Shown: positions 43,652-56,177, numbered from the stretch's first letter. The stretch: DNA of 64,000 nucleotides from Streptomyces sp. CoH27 (GCF_020181035.1 NZ_JAIQYY010000006.1:208909-272908); one strand, 5' to 3'. The notes: generated from the sequence alone by a model not told the origin. Numbers and translations: made by a program.

Positions 43652-45265
43652 TCACCGCAGGCTCCGTACGTCCAGATGCCGCAGCACCCGGTCGACGATC
43701 TCCGGATCCGCCCCCGGCTCGCTGCGCGCCGCCAGTACCTCGTGCCGGGCCGCGCTCATCATCTCGTTCTGGATGCGCCGGATCCGCTTGAGCCGCTTGG
43801 CCCGCTGGTGCTGTGCCTCCCGCCGTTCCTCCTCGCCCATGTCCGGGCTGATCCGGATGCCGATGTCGAAGGCGCGCCGCAGCATCTGCTCCGCCAGGTC
43901 CTCGGGCAGGTCCTCCACCTGCTCGATCTCCCGCAGCCTGCGCTTCGCCGCCTTCGCCGCGCGCACCGCCAGTTCCTTCTCGAACTCCTTCTCCCGCTCG
44001 GAGTCGGCCCGCACCCCGAGCCCCTTCACCAGCGACGGCAGGGTGAGTCCCTGGAGCACCAGCGTGACGATGATGACCCCGAAGGCGATGAAGATGATCT
44101 CGTCACGGTCGGGAAAGGGCGAGCCGTCGTCGGTCTTCAGCGGGATGGCCAGCGCCAGCGCCACCGAGGCCACCCCGCGCATCCCGGACCACCACATCAC
44201 GACGGTCTCCCGCCAGCTGACCGGGATCTCCTCGTCGTAGTCCCGCCTGGCGTGCAGCCGTTTGGTCAGCCAGGTCGCGGGCAGCAGCCACACCAGCCGG
44301 ACGACGATCACCACGCCCACGACGGCGGCGGCCCAGCCGAGCAGTTCGCCCCAGCGGCCCTGGGCGGTACGGATGGCGTTGTGCAGCTCCAGACCGATGA
44401 GCCCGAAGGCGACCCCCGTGACGAGGGTGTCGATGATGTCCCAGAAGGTGTGCCCGGCCAGCCGGGTCATCACGTCGTCGGCGCCGGTGGCGTACTCGGA
44501 GAGGAAGAGCGCCGTGGTGAGCACCGCGAGCACCCCGGAACCGTGCAGCTTCTCCGCGAGCACGTAGGAGGCGTACGGCACCAGCAGGGTCATGCCGATC
44601 TGCAGGGTCGGATCGCCCAGCAGGTCCATCAGCTTGTTCGCGCCCCAGCCGAGCAACAACCCGACGACCACCGCGACCACGCCGGACAGCACCAGGTCCA
44701 GCCCGGCCTCCCAGGCCGAGAAGTTGCCGCTCACCGCCGCGGCGACGGCCACGTGGTACAGCACGATGGCCGTGACGTCGTTGAAGAGCCCCTCGCCCTC
44801 CAGGATCGACACCAGTCGGCGCGGCAGCCCGAGCTGTCCGGCGACGCTGGTCGCGGCGACCGGGTCGGGCGGGGCGATCAGCGCGCCCAGGGTGACGGCG
44901 GCGGCGATCGACAGCCCGGGCACGATCGCGTTGGCGACGTACGCCACGCACACCGTCGTCACGAAGACCAGGGCGACGGCCAGCAGGAGGATCGGCCGGA
45001 TGTTGGCCGCGAACTGCCGCCAGGAGGTGCGGCGCACGGCGGCGTAGAGCAGCGGGGGCAGCAGCCCGGGCAGGATCAGCTCGGGCGGGATGTTCACGTT
45101 CGGCACGAAGTCGGCCACCGCGAGGGCCCCGCCGAACAGCGTCATCAGCACCGGCGCCGGCACCCCGAACCTGTCCCCCACCGGCACGCTCACCAGGGCC
45201 CCGAGCAGCAGGATGAACAGCAGGGCCAACTGATCCACGGCCGGCGCTCCGGGGTCGACGCTCAC
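43652..45265 (-). CDS. CPA1-family Na+/H+ antiporter
   Basis: The 537-residue protein has about 12 membrane segments and the cation/proton antiporter marks ALIAPPDPVAATSVAGQLG and EGEGLFNDVTAIVLYH, where the Asn-Asp pair is the ion-binding centre, and WSGMRGVASVALALA later. The C-terminal about 130 residues are a highly charged cytoplasmic domain (KEFEKELAVRAAKAAKRR, then helical). It exchanges Na+ or K+ for protons; the ion preference is not decided by sequence. The start is GTG 45265. It follows the GNAT gene by 48 bases. Confidence 0.9.
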   Translation of the reverse strand: MSVDPGAPAVDQLALLFILLLGALVSVPVGDRFGVPAPVLMTLFGGALAVADFVPNVNIPPELILPGLLPPLLYAAVRRTSWRQFAANIRPILLLAVALVFVTTVCVAYVANAIVPGLSIAAAVTLGALIAPPDPVAATSVAGQLGLPRRLVSILEGEGLFNDVTAIVLYHVAVAAAVSGNFSAWEAGLDLVLSGVVAVVVGLLLGWGANKLMDLLGDPTLQIGMTLLVPYASYVLAEKLHGSGVLAVLTTALFLSEYATGADDVMTRLAGHTFWDIIDTLVTGVAFGLIGLELHNAIRTAQGRWGELLGWAAAVVGVVIVVRLVWLLPATWLTKRLHARRDYDEEIPVSWRETVVMWWSGMRGVASVALALAIPLKTDDGSPFPDRDEIIFIAFGVIIVTLVLQGLTLPSLVKGLGVRADSEREKEFEKELAVRAAKAAKRRLREIEQVEDLPEDLAEQMLRRAFDIGIRISPDMGEEERREAQHQRAKRLKRIRRIQNEMMSAARHEVLAARSEPGADPEIVDRVLRHLDVRSLR

Positions 45266-45313
45266 ACGGCAGACCTCAAGCCTGCCATCCGCCCGCCGGG
45301 AGCGCGCGCCGCG

Positions 45314-45784
45314 CTACAGGGCGCGGCGCATCGCCCGGTGGGGTATCCCGGCGTCCGGGAACTCCGGGCCATACACCACGTACCCGAGGCGCTCGTAGAA
45401 ACCCAGCGCATGGGTCTGTGCGTGCAGGTCGATCGCGGTGAGACCACGCGCGCGTGCCGCGTCCTCGATGGCCCGGACCAGGGCCACACCGACCCCGAGC
45501 CCACGCGCCGCCCGGGAGACGGCGAGCCGCCCCAGGGAGCCCACCGAGGCGTCCGCGCCGGTCTTCGCCAGGGCCGCCGCGCCGTGCAGCAGCCTCCCGG
45601 TGCCGAGCGGCACGCCGTCCTCGCGGACCGCGAGCACATGCACGGCGCCCGCGTCGTAGACGTCGTACTCCAGATCCTCGGCGACGCCCTGCTCGACGAC
45701 GAAGACCTCCTTGCGGACCGCGAAGCAGGCCTCGCGGTCGGCGGGATCCTCGGCGACCCGGAGGGTGTACGGCGGCACGCTCAC
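45314..45784 (-). CDS. GNAT-family N-acetyltransferase
   Basis: The 156-residue protein has the GNAT core: N-terminal [13 protein letters not shown], the beta4 region [22 protein letters not shown] with the acetyl-CoA pyrophosphate loop R-x2-G-x-G, and [19 protein letters not shown]. The EVFVVEQ segment resembles the ElaA-type subgroup. The acceptor is unknown. The GTG at 45784 overlaps the rluA-type stop as GTGA, placing it in the lspA-rluA-GNAT-antiporter group. Confidence 0.88.
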   Translation of the reverse strand: MSVPPYTLRVAEDPADREACFAVRKEVFVVEQGVAEDLEYDVYDAGAVHVLAVREDGVPLGTGRLLHGAAALAKTGADASVGSLGRLAVSRAARGLGVGVALVRAIEDAARARGLTAIDLHAQTHALGFYERLGYVVYGPEFPDAGIPHRAMRRAL

Positions 45785-46725
45785 GCGTACGACTCCTCAC
45801 GGACCTGGTCGAGGGCCTTCTGCAGGTCCTCGGGGTAGTCGCTGCGGAACTCCACCCACTGCCCGTCCGCGGGGTGCTCGAAGCCGAGCCGCACGGCGTG
45901 CAGCCACTGGCGGGTCAGGCGCAGCCGCTTGGCGAGGGTCGGGTCGGCGCCGTAGGTGAGGTCGCCGACGCAGGGGTGGCGGTGGGCGGACATGTGGACG
46001 CGGATCTGGTGGGTGCGGCCGGTCTCCAGCTTCACGTCCAGCAGCGAGGCGGCGCGGAAGGCCTCGATGAGGTCGTAGTGGGTCACGGAGGGCTTGCCGT
46101 CGGCCGTGACCGCCCACTTGTAGTCGTGGTTGGGGTGGCGGCCGATCGGGGCGTCGATCGTGCCGCTCGTCGGGTCCGGGTGGCCCTGGACCAGTGTGTG
46201 GTAGCGCTTGTCGACCGTGCGCTCCTTGAACTGGCGCTTGAGCGAGGTGTACGCCCGCTCCGACTTGGCGACCACCATCAGGCCCGAGGTGCCGACGTCG
46301 AGGCGGTGCACGATGCCCTGGCGCTCGGCGGCACCGGAGGTGGAGATCCGGTAGCCGGCCGCGGCGAGGCCGCCGATGACGGTGGGGCCGCTCCAGCCCG
46401 GCGAGGGGTGCGCGGCCACGCCGACCGGCTTGACGATCACGACCACGTCATCGTCGTCGTACACGATCTCCATGCCCTCGACCGGCTCGGCGACCACCTG
46501 CACCGGCGCGGGCGCCTGCGGCATCTCGACCTCCAGCCAGGCGCCGCCGCGCACCCGCTCGGACTTGCCGACCACCGCGCCGTCGACCTGCACCTTGCCG
46601 GCCGCGGCCAGCTCGGCCGCCTTCGTGCGGGAGAAGCCGAACATCCGGGAGATGGCGGCGTCGACGCGCTCACCCTCCAGGCCGTCGGGCACGGGCAGGG
46701 TACGGATCTCGGGAATCGTGCTCAC
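45781..46725 (-). CDS. RluA-family ribosomal pseudouridine synthase (RluD-like)
   Basis: The 314-residue enzyme isomerises uridines, probably in 23S rRNA. An N-terminal S4 RNA-binding domain ([19 protein letters not shown]) precedes the catalytic domain with the Asp nucleophile in [18 protein letters not shown] and the motif [18 protein letters not shown]. The order S4 plus catalytic domain and this length fit RluD/YlyB-like proteins. The GTG at 46725 is chosen over an upstream frame without homology. It lies 72 bases downstream of lspA, a common pairing in bacteria. Confidence 0.92.
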   Translation of the reverse strand: MSTIPEIRTLPVPDGLEGERVDAAISRMFGFSRTKAAELAAAGKVQVDGAVVGKSERVRGGAWLEVEMPQAPAPVQVVAEPVEGMEIVYDDDDVVVIVKPVGVAAHPSPGWSGPTVIGGLAAAGYRISTSGAAERQGIVHRLDVGTSGLMVVAKSERAYTSLKRQFKERTVDKRYHTLVQGHPDPTSGTIDAPIGRHPNHDYKWAVTADGKPSVTHYDLIEAFRAASLLDVKLETGRTHQIRVHMSAHRHPCVGDLTYGADPTLAKRLRLTRQWLHAVRLGFEHPADGQWVEFRSDYPEDLQKALDQVREESYA

Positions 46726-46797
46726 CCGTCGAGTATGCCGGACCGGCCGGACGCCCCCGCACGGGCCTGTGGACAACTCGGGAGAACCCCCGGGCGG

Positions 46798-47391
46798 TCA
46801 GTCCTTGTGGACCGTGCCGTCCGGGTCCAGGCCGCGGAAGGACAGCAGCACGATCAGGATGCCGCCGCACACGATCGCCGAGTCGGCCAGGTTGAACACC
46901 GCGAAGCCCTTCGGTGCGATGAAGTCCACGACCTGGCCCTCGAAGACCCCGGGGGCCCGGAAGATCCGGTCGGTCAGGTTGCCGAGCGCGCCGCCGAGCA
47001 GCAGGCCGAGGGCGACCGCCCAGGGGAAGCTGTACAGCTTGCGGGCCAGGCGCATGATCACCACGATCACCGCCGCCGCGATCAGGGTGAAGATCACCGT
47101 GAACGCGCCCCCGAAGCCGAAGGCGGCGCCGGGGTTGCGGATGGCGTGCAGCTCCAGCAGGTCCCCGACCAGCTTGATCGGCTCGTGGCCCTCCAGCTTG
47201 GCGACCACGAGCGTCTTGCTGATCAGGTCGAGGGCGTACGCGAACGCGGCCACCGCGAACAGCACGGCGATCCGGCGCCCCCGGCCGGCGCGCGCCTGCG
47301 CCGGGGCCTGCCGTGCTCCGGCCGCCGCCGTGTGCTCGCCGCTGTCGTCCGGGGTGTCCGGCGTACCGATGATGCGTTCCGCCTCTGCCAC
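46798..47391 (-). CDS. lspA: Lipoprotein signal peptidase (signal peptidase II)
   Basis: LspA cleaves the signal peptide of diacylglyceryl-modified prelipoproteins in the membrane, directly after Lgt. The 197-residue protein has an about 38-residue polar N-terminal extension, four membrane segments, the conserved [12 protein letters not shown], and the two catalytic Asp in GNLTDRIFR and FNLADSAI. The start is GTG 47391. It is followed by the rluA-type gene, and preceded on the same strand by the DksA-like gene after 67 bases. Confidence 0.95.
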   Translation of the reverse strand: MAEAERIIGTPDTPDDSGEHTAAAGARQAPAQARAGRGRRIAVLFAVAAFAYALDLISKTLVVAKLEGHEPIKLVGDLLELHAIRNPGAAFGFGGAFTVIFTLIAAAVIVVIMRLARKLYSFPWAVALGLLLGGALGNLTDRIFRAPGVFEGQVVDFIAPKGFAVFNLADSAIVCGGILIVLLSFRGLDPDGTVHKD

Positions 47392-47458
47392 GTGAGTCCC
47401 TCAACCTAGGTGCCTGACTGAGGACGAGACTACGGCACGCCCGCCCGGCCCCTCACGC

Positions 47459-48403
47459 TCAGGAGCGACGTTCCTGCTTCTGTTTGCACTCCACGCACAG
47501 GGTGGCCCGCGGGAAGGCCTGCATCCGGGCTTTGCCGATGGGGTTGCCGCAGTTCTCGCACAGACCGTAGGTGCCCGCGTCCAGCCGTTCCAGGGCGTGC
47601 TCGTTCTGGATCAGCATCTCGCGCGCGTTGGCGGCCAGCGCCAGCTCGTGCTCGCGCGTGATGTTCTTCGTCCCGGTGTCGGCCTGGTCGTCGCCCGCAC
47701 CGTCCCCGGAGTCGCGCATCAGGCCCACGAGGGAGGCCTCGGCGGAGCTGATCTCGGTGCGCAGCCGCTCCACCTCGGACAGCAGCTCGGCGCGGGCCTC
47801 CGCGACCTCTTCCGGCGTCCAGGGCTCCTCTCCGGGACGCACCGCCAGCTCGCCGGGCTCCGCCGCGGCGATCCGTGCCTTGGGAACGGCGGTCTGTGCG
47901 GCCGTGGCCGTGCCAGGAGTCTTCTTCGCAACCACTGTCGTGGCTCCCGTCTGCTTCGCGGCCCGCGCCGCGCCCGCTTTCTTGGCCGTGCTCTTGCCGG
48001 CCGTCTCCGAGGAGACGCCGGCGGCAGCCGCCTTGACGGCCGCCTTGTCCACCGCCACCCCCTTCACCGCCGCCTTCTTCCCGGCCGCCGGCTTCCTGGC
48101 CACCGTCTTCTTCCCGGCAGGCTTCTCGGCAGGCGTCTTGGCTGCCTTCTCGGCCGGCTTCCTGGCGTCCGCGGCCTTCGTCGCGGTCTTCGCGTCGACC
48201 TTCCGCACAGCCGTCTTCTTCGCGGCCGTCTCCTTGGCGGCCGCCTTCTTGGTGGCTGCCGTCTTGGTGGCCGTCTTCTCGGTGGCCGTCTTCTCGGTGG
48301 CCGTCTTCTTCGCAGTCGTCTTCTTCGCAGTCGTCTTCTTGGCGGCCGCGCCCCTGGCCCGGCCGGTCGCCGGATGCTCTACGGCGGTCTTTTTCGCCAC
48401 CAT
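47459..48403 (-). CDS. DksA/TraR zinc-finger protein with histone-H1-like Lys/Ala tail
   Basis: The 314-residue protein has two parts. Residues about 1-190 are a low-complexity tail built of AKKTA/EKTA/KKAA-like repeats, very rich in Lys, Ala and Thr, like histone-H1 C-termini or the tails of mycobacterial HU. The C-terminal about 120 residues are a DksA-type coiled-coil and zinc finger (CENCGNPIGKARMQAFPRAT, then CVEC). DksA family proteins act on RNA polymerase, and the tail predicts DNA binding. The D-x-x-D-x-A tip typical of true DksA is not evident, so it may not mediate ppGpp effects. The ATG at 48403 starts MVAKKTAVEH. It is the first gene of a group leading to lspA. Confidence 0.88.
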   Translation of the reverse strand: MVAKKTAVEHPATGRARGAAAKKTTAKKTTAKKTATEKTATEKTATKTAATKKAAAKETAAKKTAVRKVDAKTATKAADARKPAEKAAKTPAEKPAGKKTVARKPAAGKKAAVKGVAVDKAAVKAAAAGVSSETAGKSTAKKAGAARAAKQTGATTVVAKKTPGTATAAQTAVPKARIAAAEPGELAVRPGEEPWTPEEVAEARAELLSEVERLRTEISSAEASLVGLMRDSGDGAGDDQADTGTKNITREHELALAANAREMLIQNEHALERLDAGTYGLCENCGNPIGKARMQAFPRATLCVECKQKQERRS

Positions 48404-48704
48404 GGCCGCGGCCCCTTCACATATTGTGATCTTGCTCGCGAATCGTGCTGGGACGATAAATCGACTTGAGTCCCGCGGCAACGGGGCACACCGCCCGATT
48501 CGCCCGCCCGCACCCCCCGAGCAGCGGGCCTGCATCCGTTGTGCCCAGCTCCCCGCCGGGTAATCCGCCCCGGCAGACCCCGCCGGACACACGCGCGCGT
48601 GCCCTCGCCATTCGGGTCAGCCCGCCCGGTCGCCCGGCGCACGGCGGCACCCCGCGGACCACGGGTCCGGAGAAAACCGGTCAGCCACTGTCCGCGCGGC
48701 GCCG
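48404..48704. promoter_or_regulatory. Divergent gap between the dksA-like gene and the ileS leader
   Basis: These 301 bases hold no gene. Next to the dksA-like start is TCACA-TAT-TGTGA (48417-48429), a small dyad just upstream of the likely Shine-Dalgarno region. An AT-rich patch near 48455 (CGATAAATCGA) may contain the promoter for the minus strand. The right part leads to the ileS promoter. Confidence 0.35.
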
Positions 48705-48710
48705 TACACT
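48705..48710 (+). promoter_or_regulatory. -10 element of the ileS promoter
   Basis: TACACT fits the actinobacterial -10 consensus and would start transcription near 48717, exactly where the T-box fold begins. No clear -35 is seen. Confidence 0.45.
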
Positions 48711-48716
48711 GGGCGG

Positions 48717-49014
48717 AGCGAGAAGCGTGGATGGGGACGAGTAGCGGCGTACGCAGCCCAGAGCGACCCGGGGACGGTGGGAGCCCGGGGGCGAGCGCGA
48801 CGTGAAGATCACCCCGGAGCCGCCGGAAGAAAGCCCGCACCGGGCGAGTAGAACCGGCTTCGCGACCCCAATGAGGGGGCTCACCGGAGCACAGGGCGCA
48901 CCGGAGAGCCAAGGAGGGTGGTACCGCGGGAGCGCGCCGCACACGGCGTAGACAGGATCGAAGGCTCTCGTCCCTCCGACGGAAGGCAGCAAGTCCGTTG
49001 GAGGATGCTCGCAG
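48717..49014 (+). promoter_or_regulatory. T-box riboswitch (ileS leader, translational type)
   Basis: The leader carries the T-box core AGGGTGGTACCGCG at 48915-48928, whose UGGU pairs with the NCCA end of uncharged tRNA. A short Stem I is formed by CCGGGG (48785-48790) and CCCCGG (48812-48817), with the isoleucine codon ATC at 48808-48810 placed in its 3' internal loop as specifier. Downstream, CCTCCGACGG (48973-48982) pairs with CCGTTGGAGG (48995-49004), hiding the ileS Shine-Dalgarno. There is no T-tract, so control should be of translation start and not of termination. This is the ultrashort Stem I arrangement known for actinobacterial ileS leaders. Confidence 0.88.
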
Positions 49015-52158
<3,144 letters not shown>

Positions 52159-52174
52159 GCGCCGAGTGGTCTGA

Positions 52175-52211
52175 GAAGGGCCCGGTCTCCACGCAGGAGG
52201 CCGGGCCCTTC
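52175..52211. terminator. ileS terminator
   Basis: A 16-base-pair stem (52175-52190 with 52196-52211, one G-T wobble) encloses the 5-base loop ACGCA, 17 bases after the ileS stop, and is followed by TTCATT. Confidence 0.85.
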
Positions 52212-52245
52212 TTCATTGGCTCGGTCGGCCTGAGTACGGTACGCG

Positions 52246-52287
52246 GTTCTCCGCAACCCGCGTAAGAGTTCTCCGCAACCCGCGTAA
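52246..52287. repeat. 20-base direct repeat beside the divIVA terminator
   Basis: A 20-base sequence starting GTTCTCCGCAACCCG occurs exactly at 52246-52265 and 52268-52287, separated by two bases. The second copy runs into the A-tract that forms the U-tail of the divIVA terminator on the minus strand. Confidence 0.8.
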
Positions 52288-52288
52288 A

Positions 52289-52328
52289 AAGGGCGCGGCC
52301 CCGGACCGAAGTCCAGAGCCGCGCCCTT
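52289..52328 (-). terminator. divIVA terminator with U-tract
   Basis: Arms 52289-52299 and 52318-52328 pair over 11 bases (GCCGCGCCCTT type), with an inner GGAC/GTCC stem and tetraloop. On the minus strand the stem is followed by TTTTTACG, giving a textbook intrinsic terminator 46 bases after the divIVA stop. Confidence 0.85.
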
Positions 52329-52373
52329 GAACGCTGCCGACGCCTACGGCGTACTACCCACCGTGCCCGGTGC

Positions 52374-53549
52374 TCAGTTGTCGTCCTCGTCGATCAGGAA
52401 CCCACGCATCGGCGAGGGAGCCTGGCCCATCGGGGACGGGCCCTGCGGGCGGACCGGAGCCATGGGCTGGGTCATGGCCGGGGTCATCTGCTGCTGGCCG
52501 CCGTAGGACGGGGCGGACGGAGCGGGGTTGCCGCCCATCGTCTGGTTGCCGCCGTAGGACGGGGCGCTCGCGCCGGCCGGGGCCATGGAGGGCGCCGGGG
52601 ACGGGGGCAGGGACGGGGCGGACGAGGCGCGCGGCGGGGCCAGGGAGTCGTCGGCCTGGGTCTCCAGCTGGCGCAGCTGGGACTCAAGGTACGACTTCAG
52701 GCGCGTGCGGTACTCGCGCTCGAAGCCGCGCAGGTCCTCGACCTTGCGCTCCAGCGTGGCGCGGGCGGACTCCAGGGAGCCCATGGCGACGCGGTGCTTC
52801 TCCTGCGCGTCCCGCTCCAGGGCGTCGGCCTTGGCACGGGCGTCACGCTCCAGACCCTCGGCGCGGCTGCGGGCCTCGCCGACGATCTTGTTGGCCTCGG
52901 AGCGGGCCTCGGCGATCGCCTGGTCGGCGGTCTGCTGGGCCAGCGAGAGGACACGGGCGGCACTGTCGCCGCCGGGGCCCTGACCGGGCATGCCGGGGCC
53001 GCCCATCGGACCGCCCATGGGGCCACCCATCTGCTGCTGCATGGGCTGGCCGCCCATCGGGCCCTGACCCATCGGACCCTGACCCATGGGGCCCTGGCCC
53101 ATCGGACCCTGGCCCATCGGGCCGGGACCCTGCGGGCCACCCTGACCGCCGGGGCCGGCGGGCAGCTGCGGGGCACCGCTCGGCAGCTGGGGCGGGCCTC
53201 CCATGGGGCCGCCCATCTGCTGCTGCGGCGGGCCCGATATGCCGGCGGGCACCGGCGCGCCGGGGCCTCGCATGCCCTGCTGAGGCATGCCCTGCTGAGG
53301 CATCCCCTGCTGCTGCGGATGCTGCTGATCCTGCTCCGGCGGGCCCTTGCGCATGTTCTGCTGGTTCTGCGCGGCCGCACGGGTCGCCGCGGCCAGCTTG
53401 GCACGCAGGTCCTCGTTCTCGCGGAGCAGACGGGTCAGTTCGGCTTCGACCTCGTCGAGGAAGGCATCGACCTCGTCCTCGTCATAGCCTTCTCGGAGGC
53501 GGACGGTCGTGAACTGCTTGTTCCGCACGTCCTCGGGGGTCAACGGCAT
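52374..53549 (-). CDS. divIVA: DivIVA polar growth organiser
   Basis: DivIVA (391 residues) marks hyphal tips and directs polar cell-wall growth; it is essential in Streptomyces. The N-terminal membrane-targeting domain is [20 protein letters not shown] with a following coiled coil (to about 65). A Gln/Pro/Gly/Met-rich linker with 5-residue repeats covers about 70-190, followed by a long second coiled coil (about 195-310) and a Pro/Ser-rich tail ending GFLIDEDDN. The ATG at 53549 starts the conserved domain. It is the last gene of the dcw cluster, followed by a strong terminator. Confidence 0.95.
   Translation of the reverse strand: MPLTPEDVRNKQFTTVRLREGYDEDEVDAFLDEVEAELTRLLRENEDLRAKLAAATRAAAQNQQNMRKGPPEQDQQHPQQQGMPQQGMPQQGMRGPGAPVPAGISGPPQQQMGGPMGGPPQLPSGAPQLPAGPGGQGGPQGPGPMGQGPMGQGPMGQGPMGQGPMGGQPMQQQMGGPMGGPMGGPGMPGQGPGGDSAARVLSLAQQTADQAIAEARSEANKIVGEARSRAEGLERDARAKADALERDAQEKHRVAMGSLESARATLERKVEDLRGFEREYRTRLKSYLESQLRQLETQADDSLAPPRASSAPSLPPSPAPSMAPAGASAPSYGGNQTMGGNPAPSAPSYGGQQQMTPAMTQPMAPVRPQGPSPMGQAPSPMRGFLIDEDDN
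53053..53124. repeat. 15-base tandem repeats in divIVA (GPMGQ units)
   Basis: About five imperfect 15-base units encode consecutive G-P-M-G-Q pentapeptides in the linker of DivIVA. Units differ at silent positions, so the repeat is not very recent, but unit number is likely to vary among strains. Confidence 0.8.
53271..53315. repeat. 15-base tandem repeats in divIVA (GMPQQ units)
   Basis: Three 15-base units (two identical: CATGCCCTGCTGAGG) encode Q-G-M-P-Q-type pentapeptides at the start of the linker. Together with the GPMGQ block this makes the linker length slippage-prone. Confidence 0.8.
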
Positions 53550-53604
53550 CTCTTCACCTCAGCGTAGTCATCGGCAGTCGGCAAGACCGTATCGTCCACC
53601 CTCA

Positions 53605-53892
53605 TTACACGAAGCTCCCCGTGATGGAGATGAGGATGTAGACGATGATCATCAGTACGAAGAAGGACAGGTCGAGCGCCACGCCCCCGAGACGCAGCGG
53701 CGGGATGAACCGCCGCAGAAGCTTCAGCGGTGGATCGGTGACAGTGTAGGTGGCCTCCAGTACGACCACCATCGCCTTGCCGGGTTGCCACGAGCGGGCG
53801 AACTGGAACACGTAATCCATGACGAGCCGGAAGATGAGCACGGCGAGAAACAGCAATAGCGCGATGTGGACCACCTGTGCGAACACGCTCAT
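53605..53892 (-). CDS. YggT-family membrane protein
   Basis: The 95-residue protein has an N-terminal membrane segment (VHIALLLFLAVLIFRLVMDYV), the family motif YTVTDPPLKLLRRFIPP in the middle, and a C-terminal segment (LSFFVLMIIVYILISI). YggT/YlmG proteins are found in the dcw cluster of many Gram-positives and have been linked to division or osmotic response; the mechanism is not known. It sits between sepF and divIVA. Confidence 0.9.
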   Translation of the reverse strand: MSVFAQVVHIALLLFLAVLIFRLVMDYVFQFARSWQPGKAMVVVLEATYTVTDPPLKLLRRFIPPLRLGGVALDLSFFVLMIIVYILISITGSFV

Positions 53893-53952
53893 GGCCTGCG
53901 CTTCCCTCTCCCCTGTTCCGTGCTCTTCCGAACGTCGATCTGGTTGTGCGTC

Positions 53953-54594
53953 TCAGCTCTGGTTGAAGAACCCGCCCTCTGCGATGCGGGCCTTGTCCTC
54001 CGCCGTGACATCGACGTTAGCAGGAGACAACAGGAACACCTTCTGCGTCACCCGCTCGATGCTGCCGTGAAGACCAAACACCAAACCGGCCGCAAAGTCG
54101 ACAAGTCGCTTCGCGTCTGTGTCATCCATCTCAGTCAGATTCATGATCACCGGGGTGCCCTCACGGAAGTGTTCCCCGATGGTACGGGCTTCGTTGTAGG
54201 TCCGCGGGTGAAGCGTGGTGATCCGGTAAGGCTCTCGTTCCGACACGACCTTGGGCATGATCACCGGTGCGTTCTTCTCCAGGGACTGACGTTCTTGTGT
54301 GATGGATGCCACGGGCGCGATGCGCGCCGGACGTCCGGATTCCGCGGCGAGCGAAGTCGATCGGGCCACCGGCTCGCGGGGTGCGGGCGGTTGGACGATT
54401 CGCACCTCTTCATCCCTTTGGGACTGATGTGCACTGTGCGACTGATGTGGCGATTCATGCCGTCGGTGATCCCGCTCGGGCTCCGGGTCCAACTCGGGCT
54501 CGAAGTCGTCGTCGGGGTCGAATCCGCGGCCGTCGTACCCATCGTCCTCCACGAGGCCGAGGTAGACCGCCATCTTGCGCATCGCGCCGGCCAT
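53953..54594 (-). CDS. sepF: Cell division protein SepF
   Basis: SepF (213 residues) anchors FtsZ to the membrane. The N-terminal amphipathic helix [16 protein letters not shown] is followed by an acidic and His-rich disordered linker, and the SepF domain from about 125 ([57 protein letters not shown]). The ATG at 54594 is the standard start; an open upstream frame is only bias. It is placed two genes after ftsZ. Confidence 0.95.
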   Translation of the reverse strand: MAGAMRKMAVYLGLVEDDGYDGRGFDPDDDFEPELDPEPERDHRRHESPHQSHSAHQSQRDEEVRIVQPPAPREPVARSTSLAAESGRPARIAPVASITQERQSLEKNAPVIMPKVVSEREPYRITTLHPRTYNEARTIGEHFREGTPVIMNLTEMDDTDAKRLVDFAAGLVFGLHGSIERVTQKVFLLSPANVDVTAEDKARIAEGGFFNQS

Positions 54595-54722
54595 GCTCTG
54601 AGTCCTCCGCTCTGTGGTGGATCGGCTGACGACTGCCAAGTGCCCGCGATCCACGCGGTCGTTGTGCTCGCCTTCGCGGGCATTGACCATATTTTCTGCT
54701 GTGGTCCGACTTCCTGGCGACG

Positions 54723-55442
54723 TTACCCGAGCCTGGGGCGGACTCCGAGTACCGCGGTGCCGACGCGCACGTGTGTCGCCCCGGCTGCCACGGCCTGTTC
54801 GAGGTCCGCACTCATCCCTGCCGACACCATGGTTGCAGCCGGATGAGCTCGGCGCAGGTCGGTCGACAAATCCATGAGCCGCTCGAACGCCGCCTGTTCG
54901 CGTCCCGCGTACTCCCCGGTGAGCGGAGCAACGGTCATCAGTCCGTCGAGCCGCAGCCCTGGAGACGCCGCGACGAGGTCGGCCAACTCTTCGATTCCCT
55001 CCGGGGCCACGCCGCCGCGCTCGCCCCGCCCGCTCGCGCCCGCGTCCAGCGCGACCTGGATCAGACAGCCCACCTCGCGCCCCGACCGCACCGCCTCCTT
55101 CGACAGAGCCGTGACGAGCCGGGAACGGTCCACGGACTGCACGACATCGGCGTAACCGACCACGGAACGCACCTTGTTGGTCTGCAACTGACCGACAAAA
55201 TGCCATTTCAAGGGCAGATCCGCACATGCGGCGGCCTTCGGTGCCGCGTCCTGGTCGCGGTTCTCGGCGACATGGCGCACACCGAGTTCCGACAGGATCC
55301 GCACATCGCTCGCCGGGTAGGTCTTGGTGACCACGATCAGGGTCACCTCCTCCCGCTCACGCCCGGCCGCGACGCACGCGGCGGTGATGCGCTGCTCCAC
55401 TTGCGCCAGATTTGCGGTGAGTTCGGTCTTACGGTCAGTCAT
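54723..55442 (-). CDS. YggS-family PLP-binding protein (PLP homeostasis)
   Basis: The 239-residue protein is a single-domain PLP-binding TIM barrel of the YggS/PROSC family, involved in PLP and amino-acid balance and not in a single reaction. The PLP lysine is in [12 protein letters not shown]; other marks are [24 protein letters not shown] and [22 protein letters not shown]. It lies six bases after the pgeF-type gene and 128 bases before sepF, with the promoter of sepF possibly in that gap. Confidence 0.93.
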   Translation of the reverse strand: MTDRKTELTANLAQVEQRITAACVAAGREREEVTLIVVTKTYPASDVRILSELGVRHVAENRDQDAAPKAAACADLPLKWHFVGQLQTNKVRSVVGYADVVQSVDRSRLVTALSKEAVRSGREVGCLIQVALDAGASGRGERGGVAPEGIEELADLVAASPGLRLDGLMTVAPLTGEYAGREQAAFERLMDLSTDLRRAHPAATMVSAGMSADLEQAVAAGATHVRVGTAVLGVRPRLG

Positions 55443-55448
55443 GCCCCA

Positions 55449-56177
55449 TCAGTCCAGCCAGACATAGCCCGCGAGCCGCCCGGTGGTGCGGTCACGGCGG
55501 TACGAGAAGTGATCCCCCGACTCCAGCGTGCACACCGGCGACTGCGCCCGGTCGCACACCCCGAGCCGGTCGAGCTGCGCGTGCACCCCGGCGCTCACGT
55601 CGACCGCCGGTGTACCCCAGCTCGTCTCGGCGTGCGCCGCCGGCTCGACGGCGGCCACCTCGGCGCGCATCGCCTCCGGCACCTCGTAACACCGGCCGCA
55701 CACGGCCGGCCCGGTGCGGGCGACGATCCGGCCCGGCTCGGCACCGAGTTCGGCCATGGCCCGTACGGCGGCGGGGACGACCCTCTTGACCATGCCGGGT
55801 CGGCCCGCGTGTGCCGCGGCGACGATCCCGGCGACCGGGTCGGCCAGCAGCACCGGCACGCAGTCGGCGGTGAGGACGGCGAGGGCGAGCCCGCGGCGGG
55901 CGGTGACGATCGCGTCGACCTCGGGCACCGGGTCCTCGCCCCAGGGCCCGTCCACGACGGCCACGTCGGCGCCGTGCACCTGGTTCATCCAGACGACCCG
56001 CGCGGGGTCCAGATCGAGCGTCTTGGCGGCGATGTCCCGGTTGGCCCGTACGGCCTGCGCCTCGTCACCGACCGCGCCGCCGAGATTGAGCTCCTCATAC
56101 GGAGCGGCGCTCACCCCGCCCCACCGGTCGGTGAAGGCGAAGTGCGCGCCGCTCACGCTCTCGCGCTGTCCTATCAC
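55449..56177 (-). CDS. pgeF: PgeF/YfiH-type multi-copper-fold (LACC1-like) enzyme
   Basis: The 242-residue protein belongs to the YfiH/LACC1 family (formerly called polyphenol oxidase), whose members act on purine nucleosides, and PgeF has been linked to peptidoglycan precursor quality. The zinc-site residues are visible in [10 protein letters not shown] (His), [13 protein letters not shown] (Cys) and [11 protein letters not shown] (His); the last is usually HAGWRG, so the Trp-Arg part is changed. The GTG at 56177 overlaps the ftsZ stop as GTGA. Confidence 0.88.
   Translation of the reverse strand: MIGQRESVSGAHFAFTDRWGGVSAAPYEELNLGGAVGDEAQAVRANRDIAAKTLDLDPARVVWMNQVHGADVAVVDGPWGEDPVPEVDAIVTARRGLALAVLTADCVPVLLADPVAGIVAAAHAGRPGMVKRVVPAAVRAMAELGAEPGRIVARTGPAVCGRCYEVPEAMRAEVAAVEPAAHAETSWGTPAVDVSAGVHAQLDRLGVCDRAQSPVCTLESGDHFSYRRDRTTGRLAGYVWLD

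Noticed and set aside
48060..48400. Repeated AAGACC/GCC-type DNA in the dksA-like gene as a CRISPR-like or satellite array
   Set aside because: The repeats are in frame, of irregular length, and encode the Lys/Ala tail; there are no spacers.
53040..53320. 15-base repeats in divIVA as a CRISPR or VNTR outside genes
   Set aside because: They are coding pentapeptide repeats without spacers.
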